Origin: Falciphora oryzae | Taxonomy: Eukaryota; Ascomycota; Sordariomycetes; Magnaporthales; Magnaporthaceae | Direction of reading: 5' to 3' | NCBI GenBank assembly: GCA_000733355.1 | Contig: JNVV01000070.1 | Span: forward strand, 70,964-134,963 | Length of the DNA: 64,000 nucleotides | Shown: piece by piece, positions 21,694 to 32,690 of the stretch | How the letters are laid out: every line of letters begins with the position of its first letter | Position numbering within the stretch: position 1 is the stretch's first letter | Position numbers and translations under genes: made by a program | Notes under the pieces: model-generated | The model's input: the letters and a program-made list of their open reading frames with translations, nothing else | Told to the model about the DNA's origin: nothing | Databases searched by the model: none

Positions 21694-22900
21694 TCGGCTG
21701 CACAATCGGCTGCAGCACGGCCTGTGCTGTCGATCTGGACCCGCTGTCAACCAGCCAATTTGGTCGGCTGCTGCATGGTCGTGTCAACCCCGGTCAGCGC
21801 TGCACACCCAACCAGCACCCACTATCGCCTGCTGCACGGTTTGTCACTGTCAATTTACAGGTCGCTGCAGCACCGCCTGTCGCTGTTAAGCTGCACCTTT
21901 ACCAGCACACTCACCACACATTCAACCACACTGTCGCCCGCCGCACACTCATCCAAAAAGCTACTGGACACGCATTGCCATCTGCTTCCCCCCTCCCCCT
22001 TCCCTCGCTGGGCGATGCCCCCTCGCCGTCAAGACGACTATCCGGGATGGCTGTTATTAGAGCGACCATGACTAGAATGATTACTCTAGCCCGCCCTTGT
22101 ATTGAGAACAAACTCGAGCAGCCCGCCCGTCTAGACGCCGGCTGGGTTCAGCTGCTCGTTGCGCGGCACTGGTGTTACGACCAAGGCCGTCATAATAGGC
22201 CTGGCGGGGAAGGCATGGGCATGAGAGAGGGGCAGCAGGGGGTTACGTGCAGCACGTGACCAACCCCAAATGATATGGGTGATATGACGGGCCGAGGATA
22301 TGTCAGATATATCACACATAGCACCCCGATCCAAAGGATATGTTAGGATAAGGACATACTGTAGTCTCAGCAGGTCAGACCAGATGGGCAGCTCACCCCA
22401 CCCAAGTCACACAAGTCACTTTTTCCACACAGACCGACGACTTGCGGCTGAGCCACAAATTAAGCCACGGCTTGCCCATCACGTCTGAGCCGCTGAGACT
22501 AAGCCCTTTCGGTCCCGAAGTTCCCCTCTTTGCTCCAATATTGGGGTGTCGGTGCTCGTTGCCTGCCCGCCCCGGACACCCCCGCGGGGTTCCGTCGGCG
22601 TTCTCGTGGGAACATGGAGCCCAAGCGAAAGACTGGGCACCAGTGCACAGAGGGCGGCGTTTTTGCACCAATAGTCTCAACAGCATGCCACCTGCACATT
22701 GGTACCTCTTATCACCACGAAATGTCTGCCTGGCGGCTAGGCATATGCGGCCCATCCTACCAGCCAGCAAATGTTCAATCATCGAGCCATTCCCCTCCCT
22801 TGTTCTCTTCTACCTTTTCGCTCATCCATCCTCCGCATTGCACTGGCACTGACCACCAATATCACAACTCCGGCACAACCCACCACCAAAAAGCACCATC

Positions 22901-25900
22901 ATGGCCCCGTCCCCGCCGAGTCCGCCACCGTTTAAAACGACAATTAACAACATAGTCACGGAGTCGGACAAGCAACTGTCCAGGAGCGAGCACTGGGCCA
23001 ACACGGCCACAAGAAGCGCCAAAATCAGAGAGACCTTTGTGGATGAGATCTGGAGTCAAGTCAAAGATGGCTACGACAAGATGCTGGAAGACCTTGAGGC
23101 GCACTTTAAGGCCCGTCTCGAGGCGAGGGACATCGCTGCCGATTTGAAAGCGAGGGTCAAAACGATTGACTCGATCGAAGGAACGCTTGCGCGCCGGGAA
23201 AAGGACAAGCTCTATGGGAGCTTCGGTGACGTCTTTATCGAAATGCACGACCTGATCGGGCTACGGATCGTGCCATGGAGTTCCGAAGCCCGAAAGCAAG
23301 CCGATGCGTTCATCGATGAAGAGTTCCAAGAGCTGAAAACAACAGCGCACATCTCGTCGGACCGCAAGGTCGGCGAATTCTGGGACGTGCGTTTCGGAGC
23401 CTACGAGTCCAACAACCACCGAATCGGTGTCAACCAGGAGCACGGGGCGTACCAAAGCTTGTCGTTTTACGAGGGTGTCATGTTTGAAGTCCAGGTGGCA
23501 TCCTTGGCCGACATGCTCGGCAGTATCCTCGAGCACCCGCTCCAGTACAAGAAGAAGCACGGCACGCTCGACAAGCGAACGGAACAGACGCTGGACCTCT
23601 TGAAGGGGGCCTTCAAATTCCTCGACGTGCACCTCGAGCAGTTCCTCGACGCGTACAATGCTAGGCTCGAAGCAAAGGCGATCGAGGCCGAGTGTGGCTC
23701 GGGCTCCGAGCCAGCCATGGCCATGGCTGCCAAAGCTGCTGCCTTGAGTGATTTGGGCAAGATGAGAGCAGGTGTGGCAGCGGCTGTCACGGAAGCTCTC
23801 GAGGGGCGTATGCATCATTTGGCAGACGGAGTACCAGACACGCCCTCCGGTGCGCCGGAATACTGGAGGCATTTTATGAAAGAGCAGAGCGACCAGTTGA
23901 AGTATGCTTCCTGCCCCTTTTTCCATTTTCATTCACTTACCTTTTATAACTCCCTTTGTACTTTTCACAACAGTCGCCCCCCTCTTCCTCTTCCACCTTC
24001 CCCTCCTACTTGGGTCGCTTTATAAACTGCTTCTAACGCTTCATCAGGGAAATAATACGCAAGCAGGACCTCCTGGGGCAAAGTCAATGCCTGGCAAAGC
24101 TTCCAGTTGCAAAAGGCGCAGCATTTAACGCCGAAGCCAACGAGCACGACCCCAGCTGCCACCCTGCCACCCGCGTGGACCTCCTTGCCGATATTCACAG
24201 ATGGATCGAGGATCCGAACGGAAAAGGCATTTTCTGGCTGCGCGGCATGGCCGGCACCAGCAAATCGACCATCTCTCGAACCGTGGCCAAAACACTCGCC
24301 GACAAAAAGGTGCCCAGCGCCAGCTTCTTCTTCAAAAAGGGCGAAGGCGACCGGGGCAAAGCAGCCATGTTCTTCACCACCATACTTGCTCAGCTCCTCC
24401 CCAAGCTCCCGGCCTTAACCCCGCACGTCCAAAACGTGATTGAAAGCGACCCGGCCATCGTTAATAAAACTAAAAGAGAGCAGTTCGAAAAGCTTTTCCT
24501 GGAGCCGCTGAATAAGTGTAAAGGCGATGTCCCGGGGCTGCTTGCCGTGGTGGTTGATGCGCTTGACGAATGCGATCGGGAAGAGGACGTTACCGCCCTG
24601 GTTGGCCTTTTGTCCAGAGCAAAGGAGGCAACGTCGATCCGAATCCGGTTTTTTGTTACCAGCAGACCCGAGCTGCCCATCCGTCTTGGCTTCAAAAAAA
24701 TCGACGACGGCGGCTACCAAGACCTCGCCCTCCATGAAATTCCCGAGCCCGACATAAAAAAGGACATTTCCACTTTTTTGCACTGGGAACTAGCCCATAT
24801 CCGGAACGAGTTTAATAAAACGGTGCCACCCCCGGGTTTACCGCCAGATTGGCCCCCATCCACCAATGTTGAGAGTCTTGTCGATATGGCTGTGCCCCTT
24901 TTCATTTTCGCATCGACAGCTTGCCGCTTTATTAACGATAGCAACCACGGTGACCCCGGGGCGCAATTGAACAAGATCCTCGAGTATAGGAAGGAGGGCG
25001 GATGGTCCCGGCTTCATACGACCTATCTGCCAATCCTAAATCAGCTTCTCAAGCGCACGGATTCAGGATCGGTTAGCCGCACGGAGGATGAAAGAACTGC
25101 GATAATTGCGTGGTTCCGCGAAATTGTTGGCACCATCGTACTCCTCGCCGATCCTCTCCCCACCCCATCGCTGGCACGACTCCTCGACAGACCCCAGGTG
25201 AATGTCGACTCGAAGCTACGCGGGTTGCATTCTGTCCTCAATATTCCGGACAATCCGGTCGCCCCAGTCAAACTGCTTCATCTATCTTTCCGCGATTTCC
25301 TCGTTGACCACAAGAATCGCGATGCGAACCCTTTTTGGGTTGACGAGCAACATACCCATAAGCGGCTGGCAAACCGCTGCCTCGAACTGCTATCAACCGG
25401 CGACAACCTCAAAAGGGACGTTTGCGGCCTGCGTCTGCCCGGAACACTACGGTCCGAAATCGACCGGCAAACTATTAATACCGCGTTGCCGCCCGAGGTC
25501 CAATATGCCTGTCGATACTGGGTTCATCATTGGAAGGAGAGCAAACGGCGGATACGAAACGGTGATCCTATCGACCGCTTCCTGACCGACCATTCCCTGT
25601 CCTGGCTCGAAGCGTTGAGTGTAATGGGGCGGGTCCGAGAAAGTATTGGCATGCTAGATAGCCTGCTGGATATGCTCGACGACGTAAGTGCTTTTACCAT
25701 TTTTTTTTATTAGTAGAAGCACGTACTGACATAGCTTTTAGCCGAAAACCAGCGTCACAGTGTCGGCGTTTCTTTATGACCTGCAGCGCTTCCTTTTAGC
25801 TAATTGCACCATTATCGACGCATCGCCCCTCCAAATCTACCACTCGGCTCTGCTGTTTGCGCCAAAAAGGAGTGTAATTCGGGAATTATGGCGCAACAAG

Positions 25901-26923
25901 CTTCCAACTTGCATTTCATTATTATCAACAGTGGATTTGGATTGGAATGCGTGTTTGCAAACGCTCGAAGGGCATAGCGGTTCGGTCGAGTCGGTCGCTT
26001 TTTCGCCTGACGGCCGGAAGCTCGCGTCGGGCTCCGAAACCGTCAAGCTCTGGGACGCGGCGACGGGCGCGTGCGTCGCGACGTTCGAACATAGCAGCCA
26101 GGTCGAGTCGGTCGCTTTTTCGCCCGATGGCCGGAAGCTCGCGTCGGGCTCCGACGACGAAACCGTTAAGCTTTGGGACGCGGCAACGGGCGCGTGCGTC
26201 GCGACGTTCGAAGGGCATCGCGGCTGGGTCCGTTCGGTCGCTTTTTCGCCCGACGGCCGGAAGCTCGCGTCGGGTTCCAATGACGAAACCGTTAAACTTT
26301 GGGACGCGGCGACGGGCGCGTGCGTCGCGACGTTCGAAGGGCATAGCGGCTGGGTCGTTTCGGTCGCTTTTTCGCCCGATGGCCGGAAGCTCGCGTCGGG
26401 CTCCGACGACGAAACCGTTAAGCTTTGGGACGCGGCGACGGGCGCGTGCGTCGTGACGCTCGAAGGGCATAGCGGCTCGGTCCTTTCGGTCGCTTTCTCG
26501 CCCGACGGCCGGAAGCTCGCGTCGGGCTCCAAAACCGTTAAGCTTTGGGACGCGGCGACGGGCGCGTGCATCCCAGAGCTCTGGGACGCGTCGACGGGCG
26601 CTGGCGTCACGACGTTCGAGGGGCCAACTTCCTCTCTGTCGTTTGACACAACAGGCTCGTACCTTTATACCGATTTTGGTATTAGATTGCTTAGCAAACC
26701 GGCTGCTTATATAGCTGTGCTTCAAGCTTATCCCCAGTACTATGATATTGAAGGCATTGGCATTAGTGCCGATAATGCATGGATCACTTGGCACGGGCAG
26801 AATTTGCTGTGGCTGCCTATTGAATACCGACCGCAGTGTTTAGCCATAGCAGGATTTACAATAGCCTTAGGCTGCTCCTCAGGGCGGGTGTTGATCTTTC
26901 AGTTTTCGGAAGTTTTCTCTTGA
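22901..26923 (+). CDS. NLR/STAND receptor: RelA/SpoT domain - NACHT - WD40 repeats
   Basis: Three exons, 22901-23901, 24048-25683 and 25742-26923, joined in frame with introns of 146 bp (GTATGC...CATCAG, branch CTAAC) and 58 bp (GTAAGT...TTTTAG), giving 1272 residues. Residues 1-220 resemble a RelA/SpoT (p)ppGpp-synthetase fold: R85-x-K87-x-x-x-S91, D117-LIG-L-R122, YQS at 184-186, E196-x-Q198, and LEH...YK at 210-217. These correspond to the substrate-binding and catalytic positions of alarmone synthetases, except that the His of the usual YxSxH is Ser. NACHT follows: Walker A GMAGTSKST at 400-408 and Walker B VVVDALDECD at about 501-510. From about 954, five WD40 repeats end in a diverged C-terminal segment. 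Fungal NLRs of this architecture are proposed to sense non-self through the repeats and trigger incompatibility or death. It looks intact. Confidence 0.9.
25965..26600 (+). repeat. Near-identical WD40 repeats, 126-bp unit
   Basis: The word TCGGTCGCTTT recurs at 25991, 26108, 26234, 26360 and 26486, so spacings are 117, 126, 126 and 126 bp. Each unit encodes a 42-residue (or 39-residue) WD blade with AFSPDGRKLASGS and TVKLWDAATGACV. Units are nearly identical at DNA level, differing mainly at the few codons around GHSGWV/GHRGWV/GHSGSV and at SDDE/SNDE. The first and last units lack the DDE triplet, and the last is followed by a partial blade. Confidence 0.95.
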
Positions 26924-27600
26924 AGTAACTAAGTCTCTTATCATTTATTTCCTTATAACTTTGCCCGTAAACGGGTCGTAGGGGACCGGGTGAATTTATA
27001 GTTTTGTGCTGTGTTCAAAGAATTTTATGGAACTGTCTAGCTTTTTCTATCAGCTAACTAATGCTGTGACGAAGCGCGTTATTGCCACACGGCAGTGCGT
27101 GATCTAGATGTGAACAGTTAATTGCAAATGAAGAAAGAATCTATCTACGCGGTGGCGGGCGGGCTGAGGCGGGGTGCCACGCCAAGCCCTTGGTGCAGCA
27201 CATGTCGCCTTTGAACTGGATCCCGCGGCAGCTGGTGCGCGAGCACGGTTTAAGACCAGTCGATGGCGGCCATCAGGAGTCATACAAGGCGGGATCGACG
27301 GATGGGGGACGGGAGATATCCTTAGAGCGAAACCAGAGGCGGGGTACGCCTTCAGCGATTTTTGGGTCACCTCGGAATCCGGCGTCAAACCGAGGCTCAT
27401 TATGGTCACAATATCCTACGGGTTTACGGGGAAGCGACATTCCTGCCGGCTCTGCCCCAAAAAGCAGCCTAGCCGGCCGAGTGAATGGTCGGCAAAATTG
27501 CAACCCTTAGCCGTAAATAGACACGCTCACCTAAATGTAAATGAGAGTTGGTTTGGTGGGGTTCAAGTCGATCGGCTTTTTATTTTTTTTCTTAGGTCAT
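26924..27600. other. 3' flank of NLR gene, no gene seen
   Basis: The AT-rich first 150 bp are the likely 3' UTR region. A plus frame at 27174-27605 and its overlaps have no recognisable domain. Confidence 0.45.
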
Positions 27601-28807
27601 CGTGATAGATTGGACACCCAGTCGCATCGGCATGCGCTCTCGGTGGAGGTCGAGGCACACCCCAAGCGAGCACAAGACCGTGACGTCGCCACGTGTGCGA
27701 TCGCGATCTTGGTCATCATCGTGCGGCCCCTCATCCGGCGGGGACGCGTTCTGGATAAACGGCCCCCCGTCGCCTGCCGCAACGTCGCCAGCGGCATCAA
27801 CGACAAGGAGCGGGCCTGCCGGCGGTTGCAGCAGCCCCTACAACAAATTCCAACACGATCATCGACCCGACACACTTTTGGACGTCGCCGACGAAGGACC
27901 AACGTTTGGCAGCATCCAGGCCACTCCCCCTAGCACTACCGACAGTGAACCCGGCGATGGTACCGAGGCGCAGCCAGATCCAGATCCCGCGCCGGCATTC
28001 TAACCTTCCCCAGCCGACGCCAACCCCTCCAAGCCAGCCCTGCACCGCCCGCCGTGGCAGCCTCATCGTCGGCGGAGAGCGAGACGGTGGAAACTGGTAG
28101 CAGTTCCAGTAGTCCTGGCAACTCCGACGGCGCTTCCAGCAACCCCAGCACGGCCAGCAACCCTCTCAGCGACAGCCAGCTCCGGCCTTATTTGCTGAAT
28201 CCGCTGCGGTCCCTACCCCGAGACCTGACCCTTTAACTTCGGCACAGCCAGCCGGCCCATTGTCCAGTAAACATAGTCCCGTCAGCACTCCCTCGAATCT
28301 CCTAGCGACTCTCAGGGCCCAGAAGATGTCGACATGCGCGACAGCGAAGCGTCGGAGTTTGACGGCCATCCTCAGCCTACTACTGGGTTGAGGTCCGGCA
28401 ACCCCCGAGAAGATGCGGATCAGACGCCTGCGGGCGCCGAGCCTGGCAACCTTGCTACCGCGGCTTCGACCCTGGTTAATCCAAACGTTGCGGCAGAGCT
28501 TGATGTCCAACGCTCCGCACTGGAAGCTCCAGCGTCGGAATCGCCCAGGAGTCCGACACTAGGTCTGCACGGAAATCTGCGTGAAGCACGCCCCCAGGCA
28601 AAACCCCACTTGGATTCCCACGCTTATGCAAATCCCACATCTATCCCAAAGTGGGCGAGAACCGGGGATGCGAAGATTCAGCCAACCAAAAGCAAGGAAG
28701 TTTCCGGAAAAGGAAGTTCACGTCATCCAAGGGCGGATGCTTGCAGGCCATCCTTGCGCCAGGGGAGACCGGAAATTAAGGCTTGTCGGCGGGGCACGCG
28801 GGGGTAG
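27601..28807 (+). pseudogene. Decayed Ser/Pro-rich coding sequence, possibly retroelement gag
   Basis: Protein-like plus-strand blocks shift frame: DTLLDVADEGPTFGSIQATP ending PDPDPAPAF and a stop, then SSSAESETVETGSSSSSPG with NPLSDSQLRPYLLNP, then SPVSTPSNLLATLRAQK, and MRDSEASEFDGHPQPTTGLR onward to 28807. Composition (Ser, Pro, Asp, Ala repeats) is like the disordered part of a Gag or a transcription factor. No zinc knuckle or other motif is seen, so the assignment is only a suggestion. Confidence 0.3.
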
Positions 28808-31800
28808 ATATCACAGGGCCGCAGCGAAAAGAAAGTGGCTGGCAGGTATCTGCTCCTTTACCTCTAATAAAAGACATGATGCTCCTAAAAGGATACGAAT
28901 TTGCCAGAAAGATGCCCTTTTATTTTTGGTTTGTTTATATGTCACACAAGTGACTGGCTGCGACTCTTTCGCCGTGAGCCGAGCCAGGAAGCCAACTGAT
29001 ACTACCTCATGTGTGCGTGCGTCTTTTCCCACCCGCCATCGAATCGAAATGGTAAAAAAAAAAAAAAAGGGGAGTGAACCCGAAGATCAAATTCACTATT
29101 CCTATTTTTGTATCTCATTCATGCTGTCGGCTCATTAACCAATGCGATGCTCCGCTCGGTAGTGGAACGCTCTCTCACCACAAACGTTTCTGCCACCACC
29201 AGCTCGAAGCTGACATGGATGCCGACTGCGACTGTTAGCCAGCACGCCATTCCCTTCCAGCTCCTTTGATCTATCCGCATCCTGTCTGTTTTTTATGCCT
29301 CCAGACATAGGATACAGGACGACGCTAAGCGAACAAGCCCCCTCCGCCCTTTTGGCACCAGCTATCCTCGGACTGCGTTCAGGGACCACGATCGCTAACA
29401 TTTTCCGAAACCGCGCGACTTCCCATCAAGCAGGTTGCGACACTGCCCATTTTAAAAGCAAACACCTTTCCCTTTTGCATTGCCAGACAACACCTAAACC
29501 CCTACAACCCGCTGGGCCACCATGATCCGACCGACAGACCTCGGCCGACAAGCCTCGACCGAAGCCGACCGTTTCTCCCGTCGCCTGCGAAAAACACAAG
29601 CTCTGCCTTTGGCATTGGAAGCTGCCGCAAACGAACCACACACGTCTGTGCCAAGGGAAGGATATAAGAAGGGCTGTGACTGCGATTTGCCAAGCGCCTA
29701 GTAGATCCTCGCCTGTCAAGGGATTGCTGTCCAGCACCTTTGGGTACCTGGAACATCCTCCTCGATTGTCAGGACGCAGGCCGAGCAGGCATCGAGCAGA
29801 AGACCAGTTGGAGGAACGACGGACATGTACAACTACTTTGCAAAATCAGGAAGCCCTTCGTGGACCATACCAGGTGGCAGTCTCAAAAGTCCGGGCCGTC
29901 GCCGAGTGGCGAATGCTCAAAGCTCCAGTCCTCGGCTGCATGCGCGCACAAGGAACAAGCCATTCCGCGTCCTCCCCGCGAGGCTGTCAAAACGGATTCC
30001 GGTGGCCCGCTGGTATTGTGTGCTGCCATCGCCAGCCGCCAAAAACGTGCCTCGGGTTGCCCTTTGGAAGCAGCTCGCCTGCGGCTGGACTTCCCGCCAC
30101 ATTGGAGCCGGGTGTGTCCTCCTCGCCTAAAGTGCACGGCAGCGCTGTCGCTGCCGCCCTCGACAGCGTCACTGCACTGTTTTATCTGGCTTCCCGGGTT
30201 GTTGCGGCGCCGGCTTCGTGTTGTTCTCCTTTTTAGCTGGGGCTTGACCCCATCTCCGTTTTTGCCAGCCCCTGGGCCGACATGAATACGTTGACGCCCA
30301 GCGGTTGACTGCTGAAGATGGTGCGACCAGTGCCGACCAATGTAGGTACACCCATCCCATTAGCGCCCTGCACCCACACACGCCAGGGGCCGTGCACCGT
30401 GCGTCAGCGGCTCCTCAAGGAGGGTCTGCTTGCTGCTTGTCGCGACTCCTCTGGTCGCTGTCGCAAGGAATATGCCTAATTGGCCAGTGGCAGCCCAATC
30501 TACTTTGACCTCCTGCCTCTGCTTCCACGCCGTGGCCGGAAGCAAGGGCATTGCCACTTTGGTCGCCACGCTGGCACCTTGTTATGGCGCCGTCACGTCC
30601 TCTGGCTAGCGGGGAAACCCGAAATCGACCTTTCCTCGAGCGGCGTGTCGTAAGGGCCGGTTTCCTGCGTCCCGAGAGCCTCCACCCGACCCTCGAGTTT
30701 ACCTCTTTCCAGACGTAAAGTATTACCAGTGTCTATTCCCCTTGTTGGAACCACGACCGTGTCGCGTTCCGACTGTTGGAATAGGCTGGTTAACTGGTTA
30801 GGTTGAGGCGGAGTGGGGGCCGAATTGGTTAGAGTACCATGTGTTGTGCGCCCCCGTCGCGTCAACCTCCACGCCCGCAAGACCTAACGCTATCCGACCC
30901 ATTTACGGCCCCGACAACCTCGGACAGCCGGAGTTTCACACGCTCCGCGGAGTTCGTCACCCCCGAGTTTAAACCATTTTAACGCCCTTCGGCCGGCATA
31001 AGCGAGCCAGGCTCGCGCGCCGCTTAAGCCTCCGCGGGTCGACTTACACAGGCCAACCCGACAGATGGCGATTCCTCTGCGTTCTGCGGCTGCATTTGGG
31101 CTCATATCGCAGCGATTCGGGCCAGGGACTGGCAGAGGTTGCGCTCAAAAGATCAGGGTTGGGCCAGCCTCTCTAATCGCTTTCGCTGCCCCAGTCGATT
31201 CCAGGATATCATTTTTCGGGGCGGCCAGGGTTATGCGGGCAATTATGGAGGTGGCGAAGCAGATCGGAGCTGGTGAAACGGGGCAGCCGTAAGGATAACT
31301 CCCTAAGGCCGTCGCTGAGGGACGACGCCAAAAAGCCCAGCTGCAAGCCCTTTTCACCTGTCTTAACCCTCAGCCGAACCGGCAATTACGCCGGCACAAC
31401 CACAGATTGCCACTTGGCCAAGCAGGAGCAAGGTCGCGCCGCCGGGGAGGGGTGGCAGCCAGGAGAGGGCCAGACCAAGGATCGCCATGTTTTGGGCGGC
31501 AGCATCGAGCGCGGGTTGAAGAGCCTGACAAGGCCCAAGGAACCGGCTTTTTTAGGTGGCCCCGCCTGCAGCTATGGTTTCCCAGGCGGTGTGGTGGCCT
31601 GCCCCGGGGTTGGAGCCGGGGTTTTCGCGCTCCAAAGCCTAAAAGTTAGATGAGAAGAATAAGAGCCCATCCCTTGGTGCGTTTCTCATGTTCTGACCTA
31701 CGCAGTTCTTACCGCCTGATCGCGGCCGCCGGGGTGCCTCCGTCTCCTGCCACTCAGGAGGGTGGCCCTATCCAGACGATGCTGTCTAGGATCGCGTCCA

Positions 31801-32580
31801 GCCTTGCCTTGGCGCCTTCTATTTCTGATTGCCGTTACGGGTTTCACTCGACCGCGCGTTGTAGTTTCCTATTCCGCTGATGGCATCCTGCTGACCCGCG
31901 CCTCGCAGCGAGTCTTTCGCCAAGACCGAATATTCAAATCAGCTATGAGATGCTGGCCTCTCCAACCAAGCGGGTTTTTTTTCCTGCTTTTTTTCAGCTA
32001 TGCGCAGCCGATTTTTAAATGTTAAAAGTTGGAGTGCAGCCTTTCCATGCTTTTCCGTGCTTGGGTCCTAGCACACCACCGCTCAGAGGTCCCAGTTTGG
32101 AAATCCCGCCCTGGCCCGCCATACCCAAGCGGAATTTCCATTCTGAACATCCTGCTGGGACCAGATCCGGAGCCTGGCACAATTTCGACCATCTTCAATC
32201 CACAGCTGCACGCCAGCCCGCCAGCCATATCGCCATCCCGACATTAACTGCTCCAGAATGGTGACCTACTTTTCCCGCAACCCCCCTTTTCGAATTGGTA
32301 ATGATCTAACTAGCGCTTTTGCTTCTCCTAATAGATTACCATTCCTTCCTCCCAGCGACCTTGAAGGTGCCCCGATCCCGCCCTGCTCCCAACCGCCTCC
32401 GTACGGCCTTTTATATAAGCCACCATGCCGAAGTGGACCCGTGTTGCGCACCAGGCTGATATGGGAAGCTCCGCGAGGGGCTTCAATACAAAGCGCTTCC
32501 AAATTGAACCGCCTACGGGCTGCCCCCGGATTTGTACATTACACCCCTGGCCTGGTCGCCAATGAAATGTAACATGCCTT
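28808..32580. other. Repeat graveyard, no supported gene
   Basis: Many overlapping open frames on both strands arise from high GC. Some (29740-30285, 31273-31653, plus) have semi-natural composition but no domain, start context or splice support. I could not identify LTRs or terminal inverted repeats. Confidence 0.4.
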
Positions 32581-32597
32581 TAACCCTCTTAGATTTT

Positions 32598-32690
32598 AGC
32601 ATGGAGATCATGGAGCATGGAGATCATGGAGCATGGAGGTCATGGAGCATGGAGGTCATGGAGCATGGAGATTATGGAGCATGGGATGAA
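32598..32690 (+). repeat. 18-bp minisatellite (about 5 units)
   Basis: Head-to-tail copies of an ATGGAGATCATGGAGC-type unit, in which positions alternate A/G (ATGGAGATC, ATGGAGGTC, ATGGAGATT). The array is coding-neutral and ends in a diverged unit. It lies in decayed sequence. Confidence 0.9.

Larger units (their letters stand above)
20032..22900. other. Gene-free region with degenerate repeats
   Basis: No gene on either strand. The stretch 20.95-21.25 kb contains a diverged direct repeat (AGCACGAGCTTCAGC at about 21000 and about 21149). 21.7-21.9 kb is rich in CGGCTGCAC-like words. A fold-back repeat and a solo LTR are listed separately. The last few hundred bases are the promoter side of the RelA/SpoT-NACHT-WD40 gene. 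Confidence 0.55.

Noticed and set aside
25837..26794. Long minus-strand frames (270 and 289 codons) across the WD40 array
   Set aside because: They are mirror images of the repeated WD40 codons and contain the repeat period. There is no independent domain.
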